Assembly (NCBI RefSeq): GCF_002813455.1
Contig: NZ_PHHE01000001.1
Location: 1,054,001 to 1,118,000, forward strand
DNA from: Pseudomonas baetica
Lineage (GTDB): Bacteria > Pseudomonadota > Gammaproteobacteria > Pseudomonadales > Pseudomonadaceae
Length of the DNA stretch: 64,000 nucleotides
Direction: 5' to 3'
Each line of letters starts with the position of its first letter. Within the stretch, counting starts at the first letter, position 1. Shown piece by piece: positions 53,701-62,423 of the stretch. The translations under genes were made by a program, and so were the position numbers. The notes beneath the pieces are model-generated. The model was not told the origin of the DNA and searched no databases. It saw only the letters and a program-made list of their open reading frames with translations.

Positions 53701-56700
53701 GACCTCGAGTCTGCAGGTGAGCAGTTTGCTGCAGAACACACCGATTGCGGGGGGGCAGTCCGTCAATGTATGGGAGGCGCAATCCGCGCTGCGTGGCCGC
53801 TCGCTGTCAGAAAACGCGCGGATGGGTGACAGTCTGGTGCAACTGGATGCGCGTAACCTGGTGCGTGAGTTTGATCTGGCGACCGGCCAGCTGCGTCGCG
53901 AGCACTCGTTGGGCACTGAATACCTGCCACTGCTCGACACGCTCCAGACCGCAGCCGACAACCTCTCTACGCTGACGATGGTGGACGCCGGCAACCCGGC
54001 GAAGCGCATCAACGTCACCACCCGCGACACGCGGTTCAGCAAACTCAAGAAAAATATTCAGCGTCTGGTTGAGGCCGTCGCCGGCAAGGGCGGCCGTCCG
54101 GGTGAGAGTGATGGTGGCAGTCGCCTGAGTTTTGCCTTCGCCATCCAGACGCTGGTGACAGAGATGCGCAGCCGCGAGTATCAGGCGAAAAACGCGTCGC
54201 TGCCGGCGCTCACCGTCGCCTTGCAGATTCAGGTCTATGTGAGTTACACGCAACTGGCCTATGGCGTTGCGATGGATTCGGTGCAGATCATCAATCTGGT
54301 GCGCCAGGTCGCGGCCAGCGAACAAGCGCTGGCGAAGCAAACAACGTCACTCTCGGGGCGTTTGCAGGGGCGCGGAGGGGCCGCGACCGGGGTTGTTTTT
54401 TCATTGGCTAATATCGGCTTCGATATTTACGGTCTGAGCGTGGCCGACAATGACGAACAACGCTCGCGGCTCACCACTCAATTGGCATTTGATGTGGCGG
54501 CGCTGGGCCTTGACGTGGCCGCATTGGCCGTGGGGGGCACGTTGGGGGCGGCGGCGTCGTTTCTGTCTGTGCCGTTATTGGGGATCGGCATCGGGGTCAC
54601 CGCCATTGCCAGCAATCTGGGGCAAATCAGCGACAAGGCCCGGGCTGTCGGTCGGCATCTGTTCGATATTCACGAGGCCTATGGGCCTGAGGGCTGCAAG
54701 CGTCAGGACGGGGTACTACAGTTCGCCGTCGAAGCGGTCATTACCGAACTTGATTTGCGCGAGCGTCGGGTCCGGTTCGATAGTCAGAAGTTTTTTCCGA
54801 CCGACTCTGCAGGGTCGGGTCTGCCTTCTTACAGCGGCAAGCCAGGTGATCTCCCCAGGGCAATCAATATTCGTGAAGCGATGTCTCGTTATGATTCCCT
54901 CGAGTTCGGTAAGGGTGGCGATCGGGATATCCATGCTGTTGTGCTGCCGTGCACGCCGATTTGTTACTACGGCTATGAGTATCAGGTCGGATATGCCGGT
55001 TTTGCACCGGACGACGATCTTTATAGCCGCCTGAGCACTTACCAGACTGTTTATGAAGGGGCGCCAAAACCTGAGGGCGGTCTGGAGGCAGGTGTAAGAA
55101 CGTCGTACCCGAATATTCTGGATATCTGGAAAGAGCAGATCGAGTTTTCCAGCTTGCCGCCTTACGAACGGCGCTTTCAGTTCTTCGCCAATACGTCATT
55201 GCCGCATGTCCTTTACAAGCTCCTCCCGGTCAATAAACCCACGCACATCAGTGTGAAACTGGACGCCCATGCCCGTTATCTGGTGGTGCCAGAACTACCG
55301 AAGCAATGGCAGCAGTTACTGAGTTACGACATCGCGGCTGAAAACGGTTTGTATCAACTCACGTTGACGCCAGGAATCGTTTCCGTGCATTTGTCGCAGT
55401 GGCTACCCGTCGGCGTCGAGTCATTGAATCTGTGGAAGAACGCGGTCAGTTGGGTGATCAAGGCGCCGTGGGCAATCGAGCGGCAGGTCCGCTTCGAAGG
55501 CGATACGCTGATCATCGATGGCATCCGGGTCACGGGGTTCTCCGGCCATCTGCAGCTCAGCGACGGCGAACTGTTCCAGTTCGACTCCGGGAAAAAAGTC
55601 TGGCAGATGCAGTCGATCACGCTGAGTAAAGCCGATGGCGAGCACGACGCGCAATCGCCGATCGCCGAGCTGGGCAGCGTTACCGCACGCCTGCGTGCGC
55701 TGGCGCTGGCCAACCGCCTGGCCAGCGCCTATGTGCCTGTCCATAACTTTATCGTCCCGTTCAATGATGCGTCCGATGTGCAATACACCAACGCTTACTA
55801 CGACGTGGCAGCAGACCGCATGTTGTATGTACGCAACCTGCCTGCCGCCTTGCGTGAGGGCATCGTCCTGGGCGCCGCCTCAACCCTGCAGGCGTGGTTC
55901 TATCATCCCGAGCACGCGACCGTCTGGCGCGTCGATGTCAGCACCGGCCTCGTCCGGCATGCCTACCGCCTGCTGAGTCCGCGCAAGGGCTCGACGATCC
56001 TTGCGTGCGAGTTGAGCGCTGACGGCCAACTGCGTGTCGTGCAGGAAAAGACCAGCGAGGAGCAGAACCGCTTCACCCTGGAATACCTGATCGCGGAGGA
56101 CACGGTCACCTTCGTCCACCTCAATGCCTTCCTGGATGAGTGGCGTGAAGACATGGTGGAAGTGGATTACTGGAAAGCGCCGCTGCGCCGCTTCATCCTG
56201 CCCGATGAAAAGCTCGTCGACTTGACTGCCATGAACGTCCCCATGAGTACATGGACATCCGCGCCATTTGTAGGATTGCGCGCGCATTTGCAGGGCCAGA
56301 GCGCGTTCTCCGGCTGGGTACGCTTGAGTGACTACCGGTTCTACTCGAATGACTCCGAACCTGCGCAAAAAATCATGCTGATGTGGGCATCGCAGGACAA
56401 TGACGCCGCGCTGTTCTTCGACATGGATAACCAGACGCTGACGAGTGAATTTGCCTGGTCCGAAGAGCTTCCCTACATACCCGCCGAAACCCTCGCCACA
56501 GAGGTCGCCGAAGTCACTCACTCGGCGGGGCGCTACTTCATGACCAAGACCAATGGCCAGATGTTCGAGATCGATAAGGACGGTGTGTTGACGTTTATCG
56601 GTGTCGGCAAGCGATGGCTCGAACTTCACCCGGACTGGTTCAGCGCGCTGCCAATATTGGTTGTCGAGCACGGCAAGCGACCTTTCCCGGTGATCGGCCT

Positions 56701-57841
56701 GTCTGACTTCAGCCAAAGCGCCTTGCTCGCGGTCTGGAGCTGCAATGACAGGTTACTGCTCAGCGAGGCCGGGCTTGGCAAAGAGCTGGCGTTACTGGGG
56801 TTGACCCCGGATGGCGAAGCCGGGTGGTTGTTCGATATCGAGGCCGGGCAGGTCTACCGGCAGCCGTTGAGTTCGCTGGCGTCTGCGCGTGACGCGTTCG
56901 CCGGCGGCACGCGGCTGCGCTACCCGCAGCGGCTACCGGAGGCGCAGAAGGTCTGGTCCGAGTGGTCGTTTGTCGAGGTCATCACTGACGGGCAAGGGAT
57001 GTTGGGACGTACCCGTGAGGGGATCAATCTTGCGCTGACCGACCAACAGCCGGCCCGCATTGTCAGTGTGGAAAATCACTGGGCTCAAGCTGATCAGGGC
57101 GGTTTGTCGCTGCAGGCACGTCTGAAGAATCTGCTGGCAGGCCATGCCCACGCAGCGGTGCTACCGGTTAAAAACCTCGGTAGCAGCTACACGTACTATG
57201 TTGCCGAACAGGATCAGTTGCTTGAGGTGCAAGCGCGACAGGACGGGCAGTGGTCGGCGTTTCTGGGGGTGCAAAACTCGACGCAACCGCTGTTGTTCGA
57301 TCCGGTGGATGGCGTGGTCTTCAATCGGGATTCAATGACCCCGATCCGGCTCGCAGACAGTCAGGCGACCCGGCAAAGCGAAGTGCTCACGCTGGAAAGT
57401 GCCAGCGAGGTCAGTGACCTGCAGACACTGCTGCTTGAGGGTATCGATACCTTGATTCTGGCGTTCGGCGCAGCGACGCAGAGCTGCCATGTGTCGGAGC
57501 AGGTATGGCAACGTCTCGACTGCCTGGTGGTTGATCGCCGGCACACCTCAGAGGGTTCGTTGTCCGTTGAACACACATTGGTGCTGGACATGGCTGACAG
57601 GGAACGCTTGTTGTTGTCGCAGGCGCAGGGGCATTTGTTGCTGATCGACCCGGACAGCGCCCATACCCTGATCGTCCGGGACAACGACCCGCTGGATGAG
57701 CAGCGCATACCGATGTATTTGAGCATCAGTAGCGAGGGCCAGGTTCACAGGGTGAGTATCGAACAGTTGCTGGGCGCCTTGAAGACACGCGCGCAAGGTG
57801 TAATCGAACTGAAGGAGGTTCTTGAGTCACTCGCCGATTGA
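50711..57841 (+). CDS. Large TcdA/TcdB-like toxin: glycosyltransferase, possible protease and pore domains
   Basis: A 2376-residue protein. An N-terminal helical region (1-100) leads into a TcdA/TcdB-type glycosyltransferase: HFVWVGG (Trp111), then SDIVRLQAVYQEGGTYSDLD with DxD at Asp294/Asp296. About residues 825-960 hold Cys833 (RRCYPLALLM), His920 (GSHALLVAKV) and FFEPNF at 937-942, the order of a papain-like C58-type protease but with Glu for Asp. A pore-forming region with glycine-rich hydrophobic segments lies near 1200-1310. The last ~1070 residues are beta-rich without CROP repeats. Start: ATG at 50711; an upstream TTG would add a hydrophobic leader with a poor ribosome site. Solitary gene; no secretion or immunity partner is adjacent. 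Confidence 0.8.
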   Translation: MSEEYIVLSESLEWRELVRPLELETALAAFKGSEHYEAAIRYHEGALSQETSQGMLQAISLLKETLQTLGRDQASVVFGNLFEKVEKYHQRLQNTVSITAKEVPGHMHFVWVGGAMFGANQRDYFNIWKARTPKDLTFSIWYDPQALMAFDVSRTIIQAAKADAMLAGGDQPVSRAALIRLYEKRLAVLRRQAFEFIQQAQLRGLAPDEARIELLVQAYGQDRAQLQAARTRYLQSHLDMADDRVRLRNAREEFQSHALWSAYDREISLRGNFAAASDIVRLQAVYQEGGTYSDLDYLPPLIDEMGGVNVTKFNKAARTGVLQLVLDHNNKLMPGREKNRYKDFLKYIPPESLAALEVFARSAPGLDQVFASLNGQATAVDVLGRGSPDDFTVKNPNLMNAFIVAHPNAGMTLSTMNLIRYYYDIIESVEQELDKRGLAWGDDEVLDITQNKVREIDFPFAGDEAITRIWAIHESKIVSAIVHYHRDGVAPGAGGTINLTGPGALQAGADFFAALQYTLVGATNAKALQYIRKGYNTATEEELISGWIERDVSDAEWIKNEQNAWRDGKFKARYQANLQDLLKSGNTLTFKRGWPVVEGKPVMLTSILQRLIDDLGEPFIRAMADKLSGDVVFDRSVHLGYDERQQVINQAASEAPLSVGAQHSSNLNELLTHLERGSLPIEQISPLQRVVVGGLFGAESLDVAGFADAWQAARDLARATADGGVFARYAALEKWLQQRQAPAFQAALAQPAKPGNQTARELKALALSDLLTLNQWGRQIAQINTTAQWEYRTQILKRAAPVREQFFKAGALSARQLPQALLMRTAGDPGRRCYPLALLMAAALSRGESAERAVIGRIANANLAPQENDSRALLLALDELRDVRMSDVGAPLGEQSLQAIVRDLEAKADSSVLLLDTGSHALLVAKVVTADSTAYRFFEPNFAVYGFAQGSLLQQGIEGYLSRDGGELARLYGLADATDLRFNVIELNTAAIADHVLTSSLQVSSLLQNTPIAGGQSVNVWEAQSALRGRSLSENARMGDSLVQLDARNLVREFDLATGQLRREHSLGTEYLPLLDTLQTAADNLSTLTMVDAGNPAKRINVTTRDTRFSKLKKNIQRLVEAVAGKGGRPGESDGGSRLSFAFAIQTLVTEMRSREYQAKNASLPALTVALQIQVYVSYTQLAYGVAMDSVQIINLVRQVAASEQALAKQTTSLSGRLQGRGGAATGVVFSLANIGFDIYGLSVADNDEQRSRLTTQLAFDVAALGLDVAALAVGGTLGAAASFLSVPLLGIGIGVTAIASNLGQISDKARAVGRHLFDIHEAYGPEGCKRQDGVLQFAVEAVITELDLRERRVRFDSQKFFPTDSAGSGLPSYSGKPGDLPRAINIREAMSRYDSLEFGKGGDRDIHAVVLPCTPICYYGYEYQVGYAGFAPDDDLYSRLSTYQTVYEGAPKPEGGLEAGVRTSYPNILDIWKEQIEFSSLPPYERRFQFFANTSLPHVLYKLLPVNKPTHISVKLDAHARYLVVPELPKQWQQLLSYDIAAENGLYQLTLTPGIVSVHLSQWLPVGVESLNLWKNAVSWVIKAPWAIERQVRFEGDTLIIDGIRVTGFSGHLQLSDGELFQFDSGKKVWQMQSITLSKADGEHDAQSPIAELGSVTARLRALALANRLASAYVPVHNFIVPFNDASDVQYTNAYYDVAADRMLYVRNLPAALREGIVLGAASTLQAWFYHPEHATVWRVDVSTGLVRHAYRLLSPRKGSTILACELSADGQLRVVQEKTSEEQNRFTLEYLIAEDTVTFVHLNAFLDEWREDMVEVDYWKAPLRRFILPDEKLVDLTAMNVPMSTWTSAPFVGLRAHLQGQSAFSGWVRLSDYRFYSNDSEPAQKIMLMWASQDNDAALFFDMDNQTLTSEFAWSEELPYIPAETLATEVAEVTHSAGRYFMTKTNGQMFEIDKDGVLTFIGVGKRWLELHPDWFSALPILVVEHGKRPFPVIGLSDFSQSALLAVWSCNDRLLLSEAGLGKELALLGLTPDGEAGWLFDIEAGQVYRQPLSSLASARDAFAGGTRLRYPQRLPEAQKVWSEWSFVEVITDGQGMLGRTREGINLALTDQQPARIVSVENHWAQADQGGLSLQARLKNLLAGHAHAAVLPVKNLGSSYTYYVAEQDQLLEVQARQDGQWSAFLGVQNSTQPLLFDPVDGVVFNRDSMTPIRLADSQATRQSEVLTLESASEVSDLQTLLLEGIDTLILAFGAATQSCHVSEQVWQRLDCLVVDRRHTSEGSLSVEHTLVLDMADRERLLLSQAQGHLLLIDPDSAHTLIVRDNDPLDEQRIPMYLSISSEGQVHRVSIEQLLGALKTRAQGVIELKEVLESLAD

Positions 57842-57867
57842 CCCCGGAAGGGCGCAGTAGCGATTGA

Positions 57868-57905
57868 AAAAGGGTCGTGGGCATTGGCTGCTCACGACCC
57901 TTTGT
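57868..57905. terminator. Bidirectional terminator between toxin gene and queD
   Basis: A 9-bp stem, AGGGTCGTG with CACGACCCT, has an A-run on its left side (a T-run for the minus-strand queD) and TTTGTGTTT on the right. It serves the convergent genes. Confidence 0.8.
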
Positions 57906-57907
57906 GT

Positions 57908-58264
57908 TTATTCGCCGCGATAGATGCAACCGCTGGTGCAGGTCTCGTGAATGCGGATCGCGCTGAGTTCCGGCAGCAGCGGCTTCATTTCATTCCAGAT
58001 GAATTTGGCCAGCACTTCACTGGTCGGGTTTTCCAGGCCGGGAATGTCGTTCAGGTAATTGTGATCCAGACGCTCGTAGAGCGGCTTGAAAATCGCCTTG
58101 ATCTCGGAGAAGTCGCGAATCCAGCCAGTGTGCGGATCGAGGTCGCCGCTCAGGTGAAGCGCCACTTTGAACGAGTGACCGTGCAGACGCCCGCACTTGT
58201 GGCCGTCCGGGACGTGCGGCAGGCGGTGGGCGGATTCGAAGGTAAACTCTTTGAAGATTTCCAC
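57908..58264 (-). CDS. queD: 6-carboxytetrahydropterin synthase
   Basis: A 118-residue T-fold enzyme of queuosine biosynthesis, turning dihydroneopterin triphosphate into 6-carboxytetrahydropterin. Zinc ligands lie in ESAHRLPH and CGRLHGHSF, the latter with the catalytic cysteine, and a conserved C-terminal [11 protein letters not shown] glutamate is present. Length is normal for QueD. The gene stands alone and ends in the terminator shared with the toxin gene. Confidence 0.9.
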   Translation of the reverse strand: MEIFKEFTFESAHRLPHVPDGHKCGRLHGHSFKVALHLSGDLDPHTGWIRDFSEIKAIFKPLYERLDHNYLNDIPGLENPTSEVLAKFIWNEMKPLLPELSAIRIHETCTSGCIYRGE

Positions 58265-58349
58265 AGTGTTTTCGGCTCTGTTCAGATGGCGTTCGCCGCA
58301 GCGATTCGGGCAGGCGGCGAGTTTATCAGCTTGTGTTTGGCCGTGCTGA

Positions 58350-59429
58350 CTAAAGGGTCAGCAAGCGCTCGGCGAGGCGACCGTTGGCAGTCAGTTCGAG
58401 GAATTCGTCGCCCAGTCGCCGGCTCTCGTCCATCGCGGCGTGCCAGTATTTCTGCCGGCTCGGCGCATCACCCATGAAGCGTTTGAAGTCGTTGCGGTCA
58501 GGCAGTTTGCCGTAGGGCAGGCGCGCCAGATATTCCTTTGAAGGCGCGAGCAACAGCACGTCCTGCAGGCGCTCCACCGAAGCGCGGCGCCATGGCAGGG
58601 TCTTGTCGAACCAGCCCGGAATCACCCGGTCGGTGAAGTGCGGATAGAGCACGATGCCGTCGCCGCTGTAAGGCAAGTCGAGGTGGTAGTCGAGCAAACC
58701 GCCATCGCGGAACGTCCCGGCCCCGGCGCCCGGCAAGTCGCGCACACCTTCCATGACCATCGGGATCGAGCCCGAGGCCAACAGCGCCTGACGCAAATTG
58801 CCGGCGTTGAGTTCGACGAAGCGCGACGGGAAGTCGTTCAGCGCATTGACCGGTGGTGCCAGACGCGGATCGTGGATGATCAGCCGTTCAAAGTGCCGCG
58901 ACAGCCGCGCACGGCCACGCAAGTTATCGGCAATCACCGAACCCAGCGCCAGCCCGAGGCGACCGCGATGATCGTCAGCGAGGCGGCCCTGGCTTCTGAC
59001 CACCATGATGTTCAAGCGGTAATCGGCGTTGCTCAGGATGCTCGCGTCGCGGCCGTCGAGCAGTTCGTTGAGCATGCGCTGCGAGCTCTGGCTGATCTCG
59101 GCCATGGTCACGCCTTTGTTGAAGTTCTGCTCGGCGTACAAGTGGCCGAGACGGCGGATGCCTTCGGCAGCGTCCGGCAGGCAGGCGCTGGCGAAGCGCC
59201 AGGAACCGACCGAGGCGCCGATCAGCGAGCGCTCGCGGGGCGCACTCGGCAGCCATTCACCGAACAGCGCCAGATCCAGCCCTTGAATCCCCAACGCCTT
59301 CGGCCCACCGGCCGCGCCGGGCAGGGTGCCGACGTCGGCAGCGTTCAGGCCCTGGGCACGTATGCGCGCCATGGCCCGAGGGCCGGCCTTGAGGGTGAGG
59401 GCGGGGAATTTGATGTGGATGGCTGTCAT
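58350..59429 (-). CDS. Patatin-like phospholipase
   Basis: A 359-residue lipid acyl hydrolase with a Ser-Asp dyad: GASVGSWR (about 69-76) carries the nucleophile elbow GxSxG and [10 protein letters not shown] (about 233-242) the D-G-G motif; [10 protein letters not shown] upstream forms the oxyanion loop. No signal peptide is evident, so it is probably cytoplasmic. The ATG at 59429 is preferred to a start 21 nt upstream, although its ribosome site (GAGACC) is modest. It lies 85 nt from queD and may share a transcript. Confidence 0.8.
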   Translation of the reverse strand: MTAIHIKFPALTLKAGPRAMARIRAQGLNAADVGTLPGAAGGPKALGIQGLDLALFGEWLPSAPRERSLIGASVGSWRFASACLPDAAEGIRRLGHLYAEQNFNKGVTMAEISQSSQRMLNELLDGRDASILSNADYRLNIMVVRSQGRLADDHRGRLGLALGSVIADNLRGRARLSRHFERLIIHDPRLAPPVNALNDFPSRFVELNAGNLRQALLASGSIPMVMEGVRDLPGAGAGTFRDGGLLDYHLDLPYSGDGIVLYPHFTDRVIPGWFDKTLPWRRASVERLQDVLLLAPSKEYLARLPYGKLPDRNDFKRFMGDAPSRQKYWHAAMDESRRLGDEFLELTANGRLAERLLTL

Positions 59430-59480
59430 ACCGGTCTCGATCGTTAGCAAGCGAACAATTATAGAGCCACTCTGGATCCT

Positions 59481-59569
59481 TGTGGGAGCGAGCCTGCTCG
59501 CGAAAGCGTTGTATCAGAGACGTGAATGTTGAATGACACACCGCATTCGCGAGCAGGCTCGCTCCCACA
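59481..59569. repeat. REP pair (REPIN)
   Basis: TGTGGGAGCGAGCCTGCTCG and its inverse flank an 89-bp unit. The orientation and the spacer segment GTTGAATGACACACCGC match the copy at 6651 closely, so these two are recent relatives. Confidence 0.9.
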
Positions 59570-59676
59570 GGGGGAGAGAGGTGTTGCTCTGGGTCAATGA
59601 TGGCAATTCAGTTTCAGTTAAGTTCATCCCGCTAAGGTGCCCACCGTACGCAACACATAAAAATGACGGAGACACC

Positions 59677-59985
59677 ATGAAAACCCTGACTGCCCTGTCC
59701 CTCGCCTCGATCGTTGGCCTCACCGCCAGCCTCGCTCATGCACGCGATCTGGGGCCTGATGAAGCCCTGCGTCTGCGCGACGCTGGTACTATCGTCTCCT
59801 TCGAGAAGCTCAATGCCACGGCACTGGCCAGACACCCAGGTTCAACGATCACCGAAACCGAGCTGGAAGAAGAGTACGGCAAGTACATCTACCAGGTCGA
59901 AATGCGCGATCCGCAAGGCCTGGAGTGGGATCTGGAATTAGACGCGGTCAGCGGGCAGGTTCTCAAGGATCATCAGGATACGTAA
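59677..59985 (+). CDS. Periplasmic PepSY-domain protein (first copy)
   Basis: A 102-residue exported protein with a signal peptide (about 1-22, ending AHA). One PepSY domain follows (ARDLGPDEALRLRDAG, TETELEEEYGKYIYQVEMRD, ELDAVSGQVLKDHQ). It is a paralogue of the next gene, whose ATG overlaps its stop (TAATG). PepSY proteins next to two-component genes often modulate the sensor or belong to its regulon. CGGAG precedes the ATG. First gene of the four-gene operon. Confidence 0.82.
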   Translation: MKTLTALSLASIVGLTASLAHARDLGPDEALRLRDAGTIVSFEKLNATALARHPGSTITETELEEEYGKYIYQVEMRDPQGLEWDLELDAVSGQVLKDHQDT

Positions 59986-60296
59986 TGAAGGTTAATGTTC
60001 GCGCCACCAGCCGTACCGCGTTGGCGCTTGTGATTTTCTGCTCGGCGGCGATGGCCCGCGACCTCGATCAGGACGAAGCCCTGAAGCTGCGTCAGCGCGG
60101 GGTGATTCTGCCGCTGGAGCAAGTGCTGCAGCAGGCCATGGATCGCTATCCCGGGTCGAAACTGCTGGAAGTCGAGCTGGAAGAGAAACACGACGTCTAC
60201 ATTTATGAAGTCGAGTTGCTGACGGCTGAGGGCGTGGCGCGTGAGCTGCACCTGAAAGCCGATACCGGCGAACTCGTGAAAGACAAGGAAGATTGA
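59985..60296 (+). CDS. Periplasmic PepSY-domain protein (second copy)
   Basis: A 103-residue paralogue of the preceding protein: signal peptide (about 1-24, ending AMA), the shared start ARDLDQDEALKLRQRGVI, then VELEEKHDVYIYEVELL and LKADTGELVKDKED. The ATG overlaps the upstream TAA, and the response-regulator gene begins 3 nt after its stop, so translation is coupled throughout. Confidence 0.82.
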   Translation: MKVNVRATSRTALALVIFCSAAMARDLDQDEALKLRQRGVILPLEQVLQQAMDRYPGSKLLEVELEEKHDVYIYEVELLTAEGVARELHLKADTGELVKDKED

Positions 60297-60299
60297 TCA

Positions 60300-60968
60300 A
60301 TGCGTTTGCTTCTGGTGGAAGACCACGTGCCGCTGGCCGACGAACTGATCGCCGGCCTGCAACGTCAAGGCTACGCGGTGGATTGGCTGGCGGACGGCCG
60401 CGACGCGGTGTATCAGGGCAGCAGCGAGCCCTATGACCTGATCATCCTCGACCTCGGTCTGCCCGGCGTGCCGGGGCTTGAGGTGCTGGCGCAGTGGCGC
60501 GCGGGCGGCTTGTCGATCCCGGTGCTGATCCTGACCGCGCGCGATTCCTGGGCCGAGCGCATCGAAGGCCTCAAGGCCGGCGCGGACGATTACCTGACCA
60601 AACCGTTTCACCCCGAAGAGCTGCACCTGCGCGTTCAGTCGCTGCTGCGTCGTTCCAAGGGGCAGGCCAATCAGACCACGCTCAAGGCTGCCGGCCTGCA
60701 TCTGGACGAGGGTCGCCAGTGCGTGACCCGCGATGGCGCCGACATTCAGCTGACGGCGGCGGAATTCCGTTTGCTGCGCTATTTCATGCTGCACCCGGAA
60801 CAGATCCTCTCCAAAAGCCACCTCGCCGAACATCTCTACGACGGTGAAACCGAGCGCGACTCCAACGTCCTCGAAGTCCATGTCAATCACCTGCGCCGCA
60901 AACTCGGCAAAAGCGTGATCGAAACCCGTCGCGGCCAGGGTTACCTGTTCGGCGGGCAAGCTTCGTGA
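60300..60968 (+). CDS. OmpR-family response regulator
   Basis: A 222-residue regulator: receiver domain 1-115 with phospho-acceptor Asp51 (IILDLGLPG) and the conserved LTKPF lysine, then a winged-helix DNA-binding domain (about 130-220: [37 protein letters not shown]). It belongs to the PhoP/QseB-like group. The stop overlaps the sensor kinase GTG start. It probably controls the two PepSY genes in the same operon as well as other targets. Confidence 0.9.
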   Translation: MRLLLVEDHVPLADELIAGLQRQGYAVDWLADGRDAVYQGSSEPYDLIILDLGLPGVPGLEVLAQWRAGGLSIPVLILTARDSWAERIEGLKAGADDYLTKPFHPEELHLRVQSLLRRSKGQANQTTLKAAGLHLDEGRQCVTRDGADIQLTAAEFRLLRYFMLHPEQILSKSHLAEHLYDGETERDSNVLEVHVNHLRRKLGKSVIETRRGQGYLFGGQAS

Positions 60969-62278
60969 GGTCGATCCAGCGCCGCTTGAGCCTGGGGTTG
61001 ATCAGCGTGATGGTGGTCGTTGGCCTGGTGCTGGCACAAACCAGTCTGTGGTTGTTTGAAGTGGGTTTGCAGCGTTACCTCGAAGCCGGGTTGCGCAACG
61101 ACAGCGAAAGTCTGCTGGTGGCGCTGGTCCGCGGCCCGCAAGGGTTGCAGCTGGATGAGCGGCACCTGTCGCCGGCCTATCAGCGACCGTTTTCCGGGCA
61201 TTATTTCCGCATCGATTTCGCCGAGAGCCACTGGCGCTCGCGCTCGTTGTGGGATCAGGACCTGCCGCTGCTGGAGCACCCCGGTCTGCACAGCAATCTG
61301 CAACTGGGGCCGGATGGTCAGCAGTTGCTGGTGCTGCGCTCGGACTATCGGCGCCTGGGCCAGTCGATCTCGATCAGCGTCGCGCAGGATTACACCCCGG
61401 TGCGCGAGAGTTTCCAGCGTATGCGCCAGATTGGCCTGGGCCTGGGGTTAGCCGGGTTGCTGCTGATTCTGTTTCTGCAACGGCTGACTGTACGTCGCGC
61501 CTTGAAGCCGCTGGAAAAGGCCCGTGAACAAATCGCCCAATTGCAGCAGGGCCAGCGTTCACAACTCGATGATCAGGTGCCGGTGGAGCTGGAGCCGCTG
61601 GTGGCGCAGATCAACCATTTGCTCGCGCACACCGAAGACAGCCTCAAGCGTTCGCGTAATGCGCTGGGCAATCTGGGCCATGCGCTGAAAACACCGTTGG
61701 CGGTGCTGTTGAGTCTGGCGTCGAGCGAAAAACTCGATGACCATCCTGAGCTGCGCAAGATCCTCAAGGAACAGCTGGAGCAGGTGCAGCAGCGGCTCAA
61801 CCGTGAGCTGAATCGCGCACGGTTGTCCGGCGATGCGCTGCCGGGGGCGCTGTTTGATTGCGACGCGGAACTGCCGGGGCTGTTGGCGACCCTGAACATG
61901 ATCCATGGCGAGCATCTGGCGTTGAGCTACGTGGCGCCGCCGGGGCTGCAACTGCCGTGGGATCGTGAGGATTTGCTGGAACTGCTCGGCAACCTGCTGG
62001 ACAACGCCTGCAAATGGGCGGATGCCGAGGTGCGCTTGAGTGTGCTTGAGCGCACTGACGGCTTTGCCCTGAGCGTGGAAGATGACGGCCCGGGGATTCC
62101 CGAAGAGCAGCGTGCTCAGGTGTTCAGCCGTGGGACTCGGCTGGATGAGCAGACCCATGGGCATGGGTTGGGATTGGGGATTGTGCGCGATATCGTCGAT
62201 ACGTGGGGCGGGTTGCTGGTGCTGGGCGAGAGCGAGTGGGGCGGGTTGAAGGTCGTCATCGAGTTGCCCAAACGCTGA
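60965..62278 (+). CDS. Membrane sensor histidine kinase
   Basis: A 437-residue kinase. Helices at about 10-31 and 155-173 bracket a periplasmic sensor region of ~120 residues. The H-box is HALKTPL (His239), the PhoQ-like variant lacking the usual Glu after His. The ATPase domain has N-box [16 protein letters not shown] and GHGLGLGIV. The order PepSY-PepSY-regulator-kinase recalls the carSR/bqsRS operon of P. aeruginosa (from memory). The RExxE iron motif reported for BqsS is not obvious in this periplasmic region, so the signal may differ. GTG start, overlapping the regulator gene. Confidence 0.87.
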   Translation: MRSIQRRLSLGLISVMVVVGLVLAQTSLWLFEVGLQRYLEAGLRNDSESLLVALVRGPQGLQLDERHLSPAYQRPFSGHYFRIDFAESHWRSRSLWDQDLPLLEHPGLHSNLQLGPDGQQLLVLRSDYRRLGQSISISVAQDYTPVRESFQRMRQIGLGLGLAGLLLILFLQRLTVRRALKPLEKAREQIAQLQQGQRSQLDDQVPVELEPLVAQINHLLAHTEDSLKRSRNALGNLGHALKTPLAVLLSLASSEKLDDHPELRKILKEQLEQVQQRLNRELNRARLSGDALPGALFDCDAELPGLLATLNMIHGEHLALSYVAPPGLQLPWDREDLLELLGNLLDNACKWADAEVRLSVLERTDGFALSVEDDGPGIPEEQRAQVFSRGTRLDEQTHGHGLGLGIVRDIVDTWGGLLVLGESEWGGLKVVIELPKR

Positions 62279-62301
62279 TCTCCCCAACACCACAAATCCC
62301 C

Positions 62302-62391
62302 TGTGGGAGCGGGCTTGCTCGCGAAGGCGGTATTTCAGTCGACATCTTGATTGACTGACCCACCGCCTTCGCGAGCAAGCCCGCTCCCACA
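62302..62391. repeat. REP pair (REPIN), GGGCTTGCTCGC subtype
   Basis: TGTGGGAGCGGGCTTGCTCG and its inverse flank a 90-bp unit. Both arms carry the same changes relative to the copy at 6651, keeping the hairpin. It lies between the kinase and chemoreceptor genes, which converge. Confidence 0.9.
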
Positions 62392-62423
62392 TTTGATCTC
62401 GGTTGCCTGTAGGAACCGTGGGG

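Noticed and set aside
60965..62278. Firm naming of the kinase as BqsS/CarS
   Set aside because: Operon order agrees from memory, but the RExxE motif was not found in the periplasmic part and orthology cannot be tested here, so no symbol is given.
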